NCBI GenBank assembly: GCA_035610365.1
Contig: CM069433.1
Span: forward strand, 166,486,882 to 166,550,881
Source: Aquatica leii
Taxonomy: Eukaryota; Arthropoda; Insecta; Coleoptera; Lampyridae
Length of the DNA: 64,000 nt
Direction of reading: 5' to 3'
The stretch's first letter is position 1, and each line of letters opens with the position of its first letter. Shown piece by piece: positions 44,470 to 55,129 of the stretch. Under the pieces are notes generated by a model that saw nothing but the letters and a program-made list of their open reading frames with translations, ran no database searches and was not told the DNA's origin. A program made the position numbers and the translations under genes.

Positions 44470-45125
44470 AATTAGTATATTGCACATTCTTTTTAAGTAC
44501 ACTAGATAATACCTCTTCCATTGAATAAAACACAAACGTCTAAACGTCGCCGAAAATTGTTTGGTACTCGAGTAAGTAATTGCACATTCTGTCTAATTCA
44601 ATTGCATTTGCAGCTCTTGTCTATTATTTGCGGAGGTCTGCAAAAGTTTTTTTTTATAAAAGTACAAGTTGCTTGTAAGCTTTTCTGAAAAAATAAAGGG
44701 TCCAATTAAACTATTTCTTAAACTACCCGCCCAAACATTAATAGAAAACCGCTACTGAAAGTTACTTTGTTGAATTTCTTAAAGATTGGACACGCTAGCT
44801 GCACGGCCTATTTCTCTAGTGCTACTTCGTGTCCGATATTTTATAATTTACCATATCTGCACATACATTTAAGAATAACAAATATTAAAGTTTTGATTTC
44901 ATTGAAAGAATTTATTCTTTTTCCGTTGGCAATAGATAGGGTGGTCTTTCCCAACCACGGTCTTCGTAAGTTGGAAGAATATCTCCAGTTTTTCTAAGAC
45001 CTTACGCAGACGTCAAAATAAAGTTTATTGAAGGCAATTGTCTATTAGGATATTGCTCATCCCACAATCTACGTGTGTTGTGGAGGTTATAATTACACTC
45101 ACGGTACATTAAAACAATATCACTG
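44470..45125 (-). pseudogene. DUF4817-type HTH and DDE transposase remnant
   Basis: On minus from 45125: DIVLMYRECNYNLHNTRRLW, DEQYPNRQLPSINFI and LRKTGDILPTYEDRGWERPP, a helix-turn-helix domain of DUF4817 type. Lower down: FGRVV/NVWAGSLRNSLIGPFIF with SEKLTSNLYFYKKKLLQ, the start of the DDE part. It is the same superfamily as 16640-16960. The catalytic part is heavily broken. Confidence 0.65.
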
Positions 45126-45773
45126 TTATAGTAGAGTTCAGGTTTCCACGGGTTGCATTATTAGAGATGATATTTACTTCTATCATTATAAACCGAAATT
45201 GCTTTTGTTATATTGTTTCCATACTACTGACAAAATAGGCTTTTTAATAATTTTTGAAAAAAATTAGAATTATTATTGAAGTAGTTAAATTTTTAATTAT
45301 TTTTCTAAGCTTTATGTTTGATATGCTGACGAAGTAAATATGTAAATTGATGATAAATTAATTTTTAACCTAATTTAACTACAAACGCTGATCATGCAAC
45401 AAGACGTATAAGCACAGATTGCTACGTCAAAATATTTGAAATGTTAATCAATTCCCACTGTTTTCTTCTTATTTTAATTTGATGAAAGTAAACGAATTTA
45501 TATTTAATGATATGCAGTATGTAAGACAATTTCCATTGTCATATTATAAATCAGTCAGTTGACAGCTCAGGTTATTGGAGAAGCAAACGTGACTTATCAC
45601 TACTTAAACTATCACAGATTAAAATTGTGGTTGGTCAAAGTTTTAGATGTCAAAAAATCTCAAATAATACCGATTTATGAAAATATTGTTTCTTAATTAC
45701 TTTTCTATTACGATAATTTTATTACTTGCATGTAACTATTTATATTAAATAAGTGAATACATAAAAAACGTTG
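45126..45773. other. No feature seen
   Basis: AT-rich spacer. Confidence 0.4.
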
Positions 45774-46097
45774 TTAATTCGTTTTGATGAAGTTTATGAA
45801 TCCACAATAAAAGATTGATAAGGTTCTTATAAATGCTCGATAAACCAAATCTTGGACTTCATAGTAATTCAAGTGCTGCATGGCAACATTGCTATAACGT
45901 AAAATCAAGATTCTGAAGTAATCTACAACAATTAGCAAAGTGATTAGTAAATATGCTGACCAACAGATGAATCGAGCATTTTGTAACATTAAATTCTTTT
46001 TTTGAAACAATGAAAAAAGCACATTAAAATACCAAAAAGATAATGTTGGTACTACATTTATTACTAAATCTGTCAAAGTTGACGTTGACTTTAACAT
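45774..46097 (-). CDS. Unidentified 107-residue hydrophobic frame
   Basis: Two predicted membrane segments (LVINVVPTLSFWYFNVLFSL and ICWSAYLLITLLIVVDYF) followed by a polar stretch. An exon of an insect chemoreceptor (gustatory type) is possible on this pattern, but the TYhxxxxxQF C-terminal signature is absent and no flanking exons were found. Could also be chance. Confidence 0.2.
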   Translation of the reverse strand: MLKSTSTLTDLVINVVPTLSFWYFNVLFSLFQKKNLMLQNARFICWSAYLLITLLIVVDYFRILILRYSNVAMQHLNYYEVQDLVYRAFIRTLSIFYCGFINFIKTN

Positions 46098-47430
46098 CGG
46101 TTTTTTTTCACTTTTGTCTAATTTTAAGATTTTTTAAATGAGTTCTCTATCTGTTTTATAATATAAAAATTTTTTTCCAACGCCGATAAAGAAGTTTCAC
46201 TTCAATAATTGACTTTGAAAACTTATTTTTATGAGGATTTTTACTTTTTTCTTTCCGCTCTAGAGCTTCTTGTGTTTGTTATGTTGGCAGCACAAAAAAT
46301 TAATTAAACAAAATAAAAAAGCGATGAAATAGTACATTTATGTCTTGTCATTGTTTGTTGTGCTAATATTTTAATGATTTTCTTTGAACGTTAGTATCGT
46401 TTGATTTGTTTGTTATATAACCTGTAAATTCTATATATATATTTAGTTACACTCTGTACACGCTTTAATATAGTTAATATCTAATAATTTATATTTATAA
46501 CTTTATTAGGTTTATGTATAAGTAAGTCATCTATTTTTTTAATTCTTAAAAATTAGAAAACGTTACAACTTATCAAAATATGTTTGTTTGATATGGAAAA
46601 TATTATTTCAATTTGGTGTAGCAAAGACGTCAGAAATTGACGTTGATATGTGATACTTCTTACACAACAAATGCAACAAACAAGTTTACAAAATTAGAAA
46701 ATTGTTATACAAAACAAAAACTTCATTGTTACCATTTTTATTTTTTGTAACAATTTTTATCTAGAACAGCATCAATGCTTTATTTATTGTTTATTTTTAT
46801 TATAAAAATAAATGGTTATTTAGATAAATGGAACACAAATCGATGATTTTTTTGTGTTTATATTTTGTCAATAGCATACAATTTTATTATCAATTAACCT
46901 AAAATTAATTCCATTTTAGCACTGTTGGTTAATAGTATAAGTAATCAGTTTTAAAAACTCGATGTTTCTAACTTATTAATTATTCAATTAAATGACATTT
47001 ATTTTAAAATATTGTAAATAAATTTCTGTGTTTCGCATATACAATGACTGCTTTGTGTAACTGTTTTTTTTTTCAAAAAGTAACTGCAGGTTACTGTTAC
47101 CAACTATAATATATCAAAAATTGTTGCTATACATATATTACAAATTTCATCAATAAATTATGTAAATTAAGGCAAAGTAGAGAAAGTAGTATAAGAAAAC
47201 TGGCGTGGTCACCACACGACCTTCCTAAAAAAATGATAAAGGAATGTCTACGTATTTTTTAAGGTTATGTTGTCATAAAACCATTTTGAAGTGATATGTA
47301 GACGTTTGTATTGATTTCCTAGCATGCTATAATTTTTTTGAAATTTTTCTCGTCGATTTCATTAAGATCATATCGACTAATCCTTATATTTGTAGGCTTC
47401 GATATTACTTACCCCTTTAGTAAATCAGTA
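46098..47430. other. AT-rich DNA, nothing recognised
   Basis: Low-complexity A/T sequence without supported frames or repeats. Confidence 0.4.
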
Positions 47431-47436
47431 AAAAAA

Positions 47437-48110
47437 ATCGTCGCAGGCAGGATTCGAAACTATATTATTTTTGTGAATTCATTTTAAATTACCAATTAAA
47501 TATCTGAAAAACTGTTATCGTTACAATTTTTTTTTATTTGAATAAATTGTTAGGAAAAATTATCTCTATAAGAAACTGTAAAAATAATTCGAATAACTTA
47601 CATACGTGCAAAATTATATAAGAAAAATTGTTGAAAATGGCAGAATTTTTTTACAAATCAGAGAGAATATAAAAAACAGCTCCATACCAAATTTCAAGTT
47701 ACTAGAACTTTTGGTTTAAGAGTTATCGTGGGTACATCTAAAGATAATATAAATAAGATGCAGCACTCCGTATATAAACAAGTCAAAAGAATTTAGAAAA
47801 AATTTGTTATTTTTTAATGTATCTTGCTTTATTTCTAAAAAAAATCGTGGTAGGTAGGATTCGAACCTAGAATTATATATGGAATTCACTTTAAATGATA
47901 AATAAATACTTTTAATGTTAGAAAATTTTTTTATTGAAATAAATTGTTAGAAAAAATTATCTCCATAAGAAACTGTAAAAATAATTCGAATAACGGTTTC
48001 TTTATCAGACCCATCTTTTGATAGAACCGAGACAATATCAAAAGTCAGCTCCATAGCAAATTTCAAGTTACTAAGACTTTTTGTTCGAGGGTTATCGTGG
48101 GTACATCGTT
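47437..48110 (-). repeat. Two-unit direct repeat (D1, D2), period about 407 bp
   Basis: D1 (47437-47742) and D2 (47843-48110) share AATCGT(C/G)G..GG(C/T)AGGATTCGAA, then TTAG(G/A)AAAAATTATCTC.ATA, GAAACTGTAAAAATAATTCG and GTTATCGTGGGTACATC. On minus, D2 holds GGTTCGAATCC, a perfect tRNA B-box/T-arm sequence, but no A-box was found, so this is not a tRNA gene. D2 is followed by ACACACAGACATACGCACAC. A tRNA-derived SINE or MITE is possible. Confidence 0.55.
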
Positions 48111-48463
48111 ACACACAGACATACGCACACAGACACCCACACTTTTTTTGTCAAAAATACATTTTTCTGATTCAATAAAATGCAATAAACATTTTTTAAA
48201 AATTGCGATTGCTATATTTTCCTTGTAGGAAAGTAAAAATACGTGTTACAATCCTTTTTTGTAACTCTCGTATATTGCTTAACTCGCTCATTAAGGTAAA
48301 CGTACCCGCATTACACTTGTAGTCATTGTAACACTCGCTTCATAATATACTATTTTGACTATCGTATTTCTAAATTATACAAAATGCATACATACTCTTA
48401 CACGTTTAAAAGAACTAGTTGTAGGCAAATTATTTTAACTGCTGGTACCACATTCGTCTAACT

Positions 48464-48477
48464 CAGTGGTTCCCAAA
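48464..48477 (+). repeat. hAT-type left terminal motif
   Basis: CAGTGGTTCCCAAA, a common hAT terminus, about 1.6 kb upstream of the hAT transposase remnant on the same strand. A right end was not found. Confidence 0.4.
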
Positions 48478-48479
48478 GT

Positions 48480-50030
48480 GGCCTCTACGAATCGCCAGAG
48501 ATACTCGGGATCATTCAGGAGGTCCGTGGAAAATTAAAATTGATTTCGAGGTCTCTAAACAAAGTCAGGGGAGGGGGTCTACGCAAAGTTTAATATACAA
48601 TAAAAAAACTGTGACACATTTTTATTAATATAGAAATTAAAATAAATAAAAATGAATAAATTATTAGCAATTTTTACGTATAATATAAATATAGACAGGT
48701 GCATAAAATTCAAGTAATCACAAGCATAGCAGTGAGTCAGACCTATCTATACAAATTTATACAAGAACGCAATAGAGCCGATACCTACACCAACTAGTCT
48801 ATAATATGAAATATAAAGAGTCGTGCATCTAATCAACAATTTAGTTCTGTTTTAGACATAAAAGTATAACCATAATAAATATTAAAGATTTTTTTAGGGT
48901 AAATGGTGTATTTATTTGATAGAATTTAAATGCAAGCTTTTGAACTTAAGCAAAGTTCTTCGTCAGACAGTATAAATTAAATGATGTGAATTGCATACAA
49001 CAAATTTTCTTAATCTTGGACAAAAAGAGGTATAATTTTTAGTATTTTGTTGATTAAAAAAATTATATATTACAATTATCAGTACAGTATTCCCTTAACA
49101 TTCATTAAAAATTTCTTTTTTATTATAAATTTAAGAAAGGATTGTCAGTTTTTCTAACACAGATGTGTTTCTAAAGAATATATTATTAATGATTCTGCAA
49201 CAAAAGTTAGACATATTAGGCTTTATAATTTAATTTAATGCACGCTAAAAGTTATAGTTTACTATTTTATATTTTTGTTTAATTTGTTTACTTCCGCGAA
49301 TAACCAAATCCGCAAATGTTTGGATTTACTGTATTATTTTATTTTGTTGTTAATTTATTTTTCAATACAATACGTGACTTTTACATAAAATTTTATCTTT
49401 TGAAAAAAAATTGAGGTATATGTCAGAGACGCATCGAAAATAAAAAGAGCTTCGTTGGGCGTTTGTGCTGGGTTAGACTGCATCGACAATGTATTACAAG
49501 CGAATAACGCACGACACTGACCGTTTACACAATTTATTTACTATTGCAAAAGTTACGATTACAAATTTCAAACGAAGTCATTAATAAACAATAACAGAAA
49601 CAAAAAAAACTGATTTCATTATTTATAAAAATTAAATTTATAAACGTTTAATGATCAACACTAGAACAAACGATCCGACACTCGCTCTTTTATCTTATCA
49701 AGTTGTCACCACCAAATATCATTTTAATCTGCCCTCTTACAAGTTACATTTTCTAGCTGGTGTCGTTCCGTTCGCATGAAATTGTAATTTCACACGCGTT
49801 GCTTGCCCATATAAGGCAATATTACAAAACATCCAACCCTTATTGGTTGATTCTAAGATATTAAGTTACAAAGACTAAACATTTTAAACATAATTTATGG
49901 GAACACAAACAAATTAATGCACGTGTATGCATTCCATAGCCGTAGGCAGGCTTATATTCGGTGCCTCCGACATACATATTTTCCTATATTACTTTGAGGC
50001 ACTTCTTTCAGATAACATAGTGTGAGCTAA
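48480..50030. other. Spacer, perhaps the 5' part of a hAT element
   Basis: No coding recognised. It lies between the terminal motif and the transposase remnant. Confidence 0.25.
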
Positions 50031-50034
50031 AAAA

Positions 50035-51390
50035 ATGCAGACAATATAATATGGATTTATTCTGTCAGCAGCTTAAGAAACATTTAATAAAAATCCATAG
50101 GAACAAAACAGATAAGGATTTAACGTTTTTTCAAACAATCAAAAAAAAATATTTAAAAACACCGACATAGCAAGAACTCATAGGGACAACCTCTAAGAGA
50201 GATGACAATAGACTGTATGCTTCTTATAATATTTCTGTAATGATTGCGAACTCCGACAAACCGCACACTATTGGTAAAAAAACTTGAAAAAAAAAAACTC
50301 TTGAAACTACTTGAAAACATTCGATTTTTCTATGCAACTTGACGAATCAATATTACTAGGATACAAAGATTTACTTTTAGCTTATGTGAGATTTGTAAAA
50401 GATGAAAAATTTACCCAATAATTGTTATTTGCTAAATGTTTAGAAATTCATACGAATTTTTTGATGCAAAAGTTATACTCTTTACTAATATCATCTTCGT
50501 TGCTACTAACGGTGCTCCAGTAATAGTAGAACAACAACGAAGTTTTCTGGGATACTTAAAACTAGCTATACCGAATGCATTATCGGTACATTGTGTCACT
50601 CATCAACATCATTCGGTCACAAAAAACCTTAGTGAGCGTTTGGATAAATCACTATATTGTGTCATTAGAACAGTTAATAAAATAAAAAGGAATGCTTTGA
50701 ATAAAAGGTTATTTGCTCAACTTTGGAAAATGATGATAATTTGCGGCACAATTTAATTAACTCAAAAAATGACATTGTTTATATTTGCCAGATTTAACAA
50801 GACTAATTTAAAACTACAAAGTGACACATTAAATGTAATCAAAGCTAAAAGTGTAATATCTGTGTTTGTTGCAAAACTTTTGTTGTAGAAACAAAAATTT
50901 GGAAGAAAAGAATGTGCTTAGTTTCCAAATCTTTTAAAATTGCAAAATAGAGATGAAGATATGTTTGCTTATTGTCAACACTTAGTGGCGTTTCATTCGG
51001 ACGTTAACCAAAGATTTGAAGACATTTTTCACTTATATTCCCGACTAAGGGTTAGACCCTTTTGCAAGTAGTCAAACTCAGAGCACAAATACAGATAAAT
51101 ACATACTAATACAGAAGCAAACTTATTGAATTATCCACAAACGAGAAGCTAAAACTAATGTTTAAGAGGATACAGTACTACGTGAATTTTGCAAACCTAA
51201 ATAAACAGACCCCTTACGTTTCCATTCTGTATTACCCCTAAGATATTGCTCTGACAACATTGCAAGAATCATATGGGCTAGAAACAAACATAACATCAAC
51301 AACAGTTGTAATAACAACCATTGCAAAGAAAATATGTTGCTATAATTGAGAAAAGTTAGTAGGTGAATCACAGTTTTCAGCGTCAGCAAA
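50035..51390 (+). pseudogene. hAT-family (ZMYM6/FAM200-like) transposase remnant
   Basis: Broken frames in order: SLYNISVMIANSDKPHTIGK-like segment (50210-50285), FYATSTNQYY-like region with the LDES motif near 50340, LLLAYVRFVKDEKFTQ, then 50436-50756 with VATNGAPVIVEQQRSFLGYL, VHCVTHQHHSVTKNLSERLD and VNKIKRNALNKRLFAQL. Later FAYCQHLVAFHSDVNQRFED and FCKPKQTDPLRFHSVL. This matches hAT transposases related to ZMYM6/FAM200, with the (T)DGAP motif changed to TNGAP. Stops and frame changes are frequent. Confidence 0.7.
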
Positions 51391-52590
51391 TCAGAAACGT
51401 GTAGATATAATTAGCTGGTAAAGTAAAAATCAAAAGAAGCACCAAGCAGGTTTGTAGCTTGAATGAGCCTCTGGCTCTTGCTAACCGAAAGCCCGCTGTC
51501 TTAGTGAACACACTCCAAATAAAACTTAGGAAAAGTCCGATAAAAGCGTACACTTTAACTTTTAGTGGATTATGGAAAGAGAACCAATAAAAACAAAAAC
51601 AAAAATAAAACAATAACTAAGTATGAATCGCTATTTATTAAACTATTAAATATAATCAATAGAAATTACGTAAGATTAGTACTTTACTTAAACTTTTTAA
51701 TTAATCCGTGCAACTATCACTAATATAAATGCATTCATAAACCGTGCATTTTTTGTGATTCCATTGCTTGCAAGAATTGCACTGGATCTAATCATCAATA
51801 GGCTGCTCATTTTAAAGTAATCTTCTCTACAAAAATAACACGTAATTTTTTTATTATTTTCTCTGTCCTTAGATTTAGTAATTTTTGTATTTTGATATTT
51901 TTGGTAGTTTTAGTAATTTTGGTCAAGATCGTATTTTTTTGGCGTAGTCTTTGTTTTAGTATTTAAATCTTTGATAATGACTTTCAATACTTTGTGACTT
52001 GTTTTAACAAATTTAGCTTTTCGCTTTTTTTCTCAGCCTTTTCCGAGTTTTTAAGTAGTAGAAAAATTTAAATTGTTTCACTGGCGTTGTAATTGAGTGG
52101 ATCTTCTTCGTTTGGATTTTATATATTTGAACATAGTGTGCAATTAAGCATTGAAACTATTTCTACAGTCAAGGTATGGTTTTGTTCTGTCTCTAAATCT
52201 TAAACTTAATCAATGCTTGAACTTAACCTAAATTAATTTGAAATCCAGAAAAAAACATAATACTCACAATATATTAATAAGGAAACATGCGCTTTTAAGA
52301 TAAAAGCAATCCAAAACATCAATATATACGAGTAATTATGGAAAAGCGTACCTTCAAATATCGTAACTAATAATATTTTTTTTATTTTGTTCTGCAAGGA
52401 CGCGTGACTGTGCGTTACCTTTTTAGATTGTATTGTAACGATCTTCGGTAGTTCAGGTCGTCAGGCGTTGTATTTAAAACGTTATTAATTCGAACCCAAT
52501 TAACATAAATTTATTTTATAAGCTAAGCTGTTTACAGTAAATTGTACAGTTTGGGAAAATTTATTCAACTCGGTATATAATTAAATACTT
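51391..52590. other. AT-rich DNA, nothing recognised
   Basis: No supported feature; the beginning of the LINE may extend into this stretch. Confidence 0.35.
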
Positions 52591-52600
52591 ATTATTTACA

Positions 52601-52765
52601 ATGAATACATTAATTCCGGGATTCGGAAATGGAGTTGATAATTCGTTGGGTCCACTCATAGTAACACTCAGTTCAAAAGAAGATGCGATTAAAGTAATTG
52701 AAAATAAACGAAAAATATTTAACACAAATCCGAATATTAGCATATTAACCATAACATTAACATAT
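52601..52765 (+). pseudogene. LINE ORF1 fragment before BEL element 2
   Basis: LGPLIVTLSSKEDAIKVIEN and KRKIFNTNPNISI match the C-terminal RNA-binding part of ORF1 proteins of CR1/Jockey-type LINEs. The frame is cut by the BEL element at CATAT (52761-52765). ORF1 continues after 59043. Confidence 0.6.
52761..52765. repeat. Target-site duplication of BEL element 2, left
   Basis: CATAT, repeated at 59044-59048. Five base pairs, as usual for BEL/Pao. Confidence 0.9.
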
Positions 52766-53051
52766 TGTGCAGTACTGATTGATCGCACATTAAAGAAGTA
52801 GTAAACTATTTCCTTATTAATTACTCGAATAGTTCACATTAATTAACTAAGTCACTCGTAACACTTAACTACTTTATTTACATAATTATGTACACTATAA
52901 TATTACAGGTATTGCATTACTATTTAAAACTTTAATAATGGTACATCTGTGTAGTACTTAATGCTATTGTAGTTGTGACTCGACTGCCCTAGCAAGAAGG
53001 GTCATTCTTAAACTTAAAACCTAACGGGAGTATGTTGACAAGTTGTTAACA
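52766..53051 (-). repeat. 3' LTR of BEL element 2
   Basis: On minus it starts TGTTAACAACTTGTC and ends CAGTACTGCACA. Identical to 58758-59043. Confidence 0.95.
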
Positions 53052-53205
53052 TAACTGCGCCTCCACGACAGAACACAGTAAATTATAAATCATTGATAAC
53101 TATAATTAATAACTAGACACAAATGGATATTTATGCTTCCTAAGAACTATATAATGAATACATAAAAAATATGTTTATTACATACAAAAACAACAACAAA
53201 AATGT

Positions 53206-54918
53206 TTAGTTAATTGGTAAAATTGATATTTTTGAAATAGATGTAAGTAATGTACCAGTTGGTGTTTTTAGTTCAACAACCCGCACTCGATTATCCCTTC
53301 CTTTAACAATATTGATAATTCGTCCAACTTTCCATTCTAATGGAGGACGATTATCGTCTCTAATTAGAGCAAGCATCCCTATATTTAAATTTGGTAAATC
53401 TTTTTTCCACTTTAGCCGATTCTGTAGTTGTACCAAATAATCTTTTGACCACAATTTCCAAAAGGATTGTTGTGCTTTAGTACACTGTTTCCAAAATTTT
53501 AATTTGTCAATAGGGACCGTACTAATTTCTGCTTCGGGGATGTCTTTTAAAGTAGTTCCGATTAAAAAATGACTCGGAGTTAAATAAGAGTAATCCGAAC
53601 TATCGTTACTTAATTGAATTAACGGTCTAGAATTTAATATTCCTTCTATCTGTACAATGACTGTGTTTAATTGTTCATATGTCATATTTGTTTTCCCTAG
53701 CACCCGTTTTATATGATACTTTGCCGATTTAATCCCAGCTTCCCATAATCCTCCAAATGATGGTGAATAACTGGGAATGAATGACCACTGAATTCCTATT
53801 TTTGACGATTCATTTTCTACTCTGTCTTTAAACTCTTTAGACTTGAGCAGATCAAAAAGTTCTTTTAATAAATTATTTGCACCTTTAAACGTACTTCCGT
53901 TATCGCTATAAATATGAGTAGGACAGCCTCTTCTACCAATAAATCTTTTTAAGGCAGCTATGAATGTATCAGTAGTCATGTCTGATACTAGTTCGATATG
54001 TATTGCTTTTGTTACAAAGCAAACAAATAACGTTATATATGCCTTTGTAATAATGCATTTTCTGATTCGAGATTGTTTTATATAGAAAGGACCCCCAAAA
54101 TCAACACCCACCGTTTTGAATGGTCTCGAAATTGTTACTCTATCCGCAGGTAATGAGCCCATTAACTGTTGACATGTTTCAGCTTTTAATTTAAAACATG
54201 TTAGACATTTATGTAAAACTTTTTTAATTTCTCTGTTAGCATTTATCAGCCAGAACTTTTCTCGTAGGCTTGTTAGAGTATGTTTTGTTCTTGCGTGTAA
54301 AAGCAATAAATGTTCATTTTTTATTATAAGTTCCGTAATATGGGACTTTTTTGGCAAAATAATTGGATGTTTTCTTGAAAAAGGTATGGGTGCATTTTGC
54401 AGTCTGCCCCCTACTCGTAAAAGTCCGTCATTGTCGATAAATGGATTCAATGATTTAATATTTGATGTAATTTCTTTTTTCATTTTAATTTGATTTATTT
54501 CTTGAGAAAATCTTTCTTTCTGGGCGTGCAATAATATTATTTTGAAAGAATGATTTAATTCTTCAATTTTTAAATTTCCCGTAAATTTTTTACTTTTATT
54601 TTTTGTGTTATTGATGAATCTTAAGCAATAAGCTAATACTCGTTTGAGTTTATGAATGTTAGAAAATTTATCAAATAACATCAACACCTGAGCTACGTAA
54701 TTGACACACGTATATGCATTATTAATGCCATAATTTTTGAATTTGATTTCATCGTTTACGTCGTGAATATAATTTGGGTCGCTCAAGTATGAAGGTCCAC
54801 TCCACCATAAGCTATGTGATAGTAACGCACTGGGATCAACTCCTCGTGACAAACAATCAGCAGGATTGTCTTTTGTATTAACATATCCCCATTTAAATGC
54901 GGATGTTAACATTAGCAT
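53206..54918 (-). CDS. BEL/Pao integrase (element 2)
   Basis: Open for 570 codons. It starts with the end of the RNase H/connection region (WGYVNTKDNPADCLSRG, SLWWSGPSYL), then the integrase His-Cys region (LLLLHARTKHTLTSLREKFW...CLTCF), the catalytic core with VGVDFGGP, IYSDNGSTF and GGLWEAGIKSAKYH, and the C-terminal part with FWKLWSKDYL and PPLEWKVGRI. All three catalytic acidic residues are present. The initial Met is not a real start: the protein is a continuation of pol from higher coordinates, offset by a frame change near 54912. Confidence 0.92.
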   Translation of the reverse strand: MLMLTSAFKWGYVNTKDNPADCLSRGVDPSALLSHSLWWSGPSYLSDPNYIHDVNDEIKFKNYGINNAYTCVNYVAQVLMLFDKFSNIHKLKRVLAYCLRFINNTKNKSKKFTGNLKIEELNHSFKIILLHAQKERFSQEINQIKMKKEITSNIKSLNPFIDNDGLLRVGGRLQNAPIPFSRKHPIILPKKSHITELIIKNEHLLLLHARTKHTLTSLREKFWLINANREIKKVLHKCLTCFKLKAETCQQLMGSLPADRVTISRPFKTVGVDFGGPFYIKQSRIRKCIITKAYITLFVCFVTKAIHIELVSDMTTDTFIAALKRFIGRRGCPTHIYSDNGSTFKGANNLLKELFDLLKSKEFKDRVENESSKIGIQWSFIPSYSPSFGGLWEAGIKSAKYHIKRVLGKTNMTYEQLNTVIVQIEGILNSRPLIQLSNDSSDYSYLTPSHFLIGTTLKDIPEAEISTVPIDKLKFWKQCTKAQQSFWKLWSKDYLVQLQNRLKWKKDLPNLNIGMLALIRDDNRPPLEWKVGRIINIVKGRDNRVRVVELKTPTGTLLTSISKISILPIN

Positions 54919-55129
54919 CTACTCTATTTGCTACATATGATTCTAACTTTAAAGAATTAGAATTAATCCATGATAATGAGATCATGGAATCCGTATACAG
55001 AAAGGCATTGTTAATTTGTGATTTTAATAAATTATAGGTACGATTAGCTAAAGTCGCCAATAAAACTGCACTATTTAACTCGAGCTTTGGAATAGTCATC
55101 TTTTGATTCAATGGAGCTACACGCGATTT
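54919..55129 (-). pseudogene. BEL/Pao RNase H segment between two breaks
   Basis: Reads KSRVAPLNQKMTIPKLELNS, LLATLANRTYNLL and LYTDSMISLSWINSNSLKLE, the RNase H core. It is separated from the preceding pol frame by an in-frame TAA (about 55128-55130) and from the integrase frame by a frame change near 54912. Confidence 0.85.

Noticed and set aside
45774-46097. Gustatory receptor exon
   Set aside because: Hydrophobic segments only; no family signature and no neighbouring exons. Kept as an unidentified frame at low confidence.
47857-47867. tRNA gene
   Set aside because: Only the B-box/T-arm is present; no acceptor-stem pairing, D-arm or A-box.
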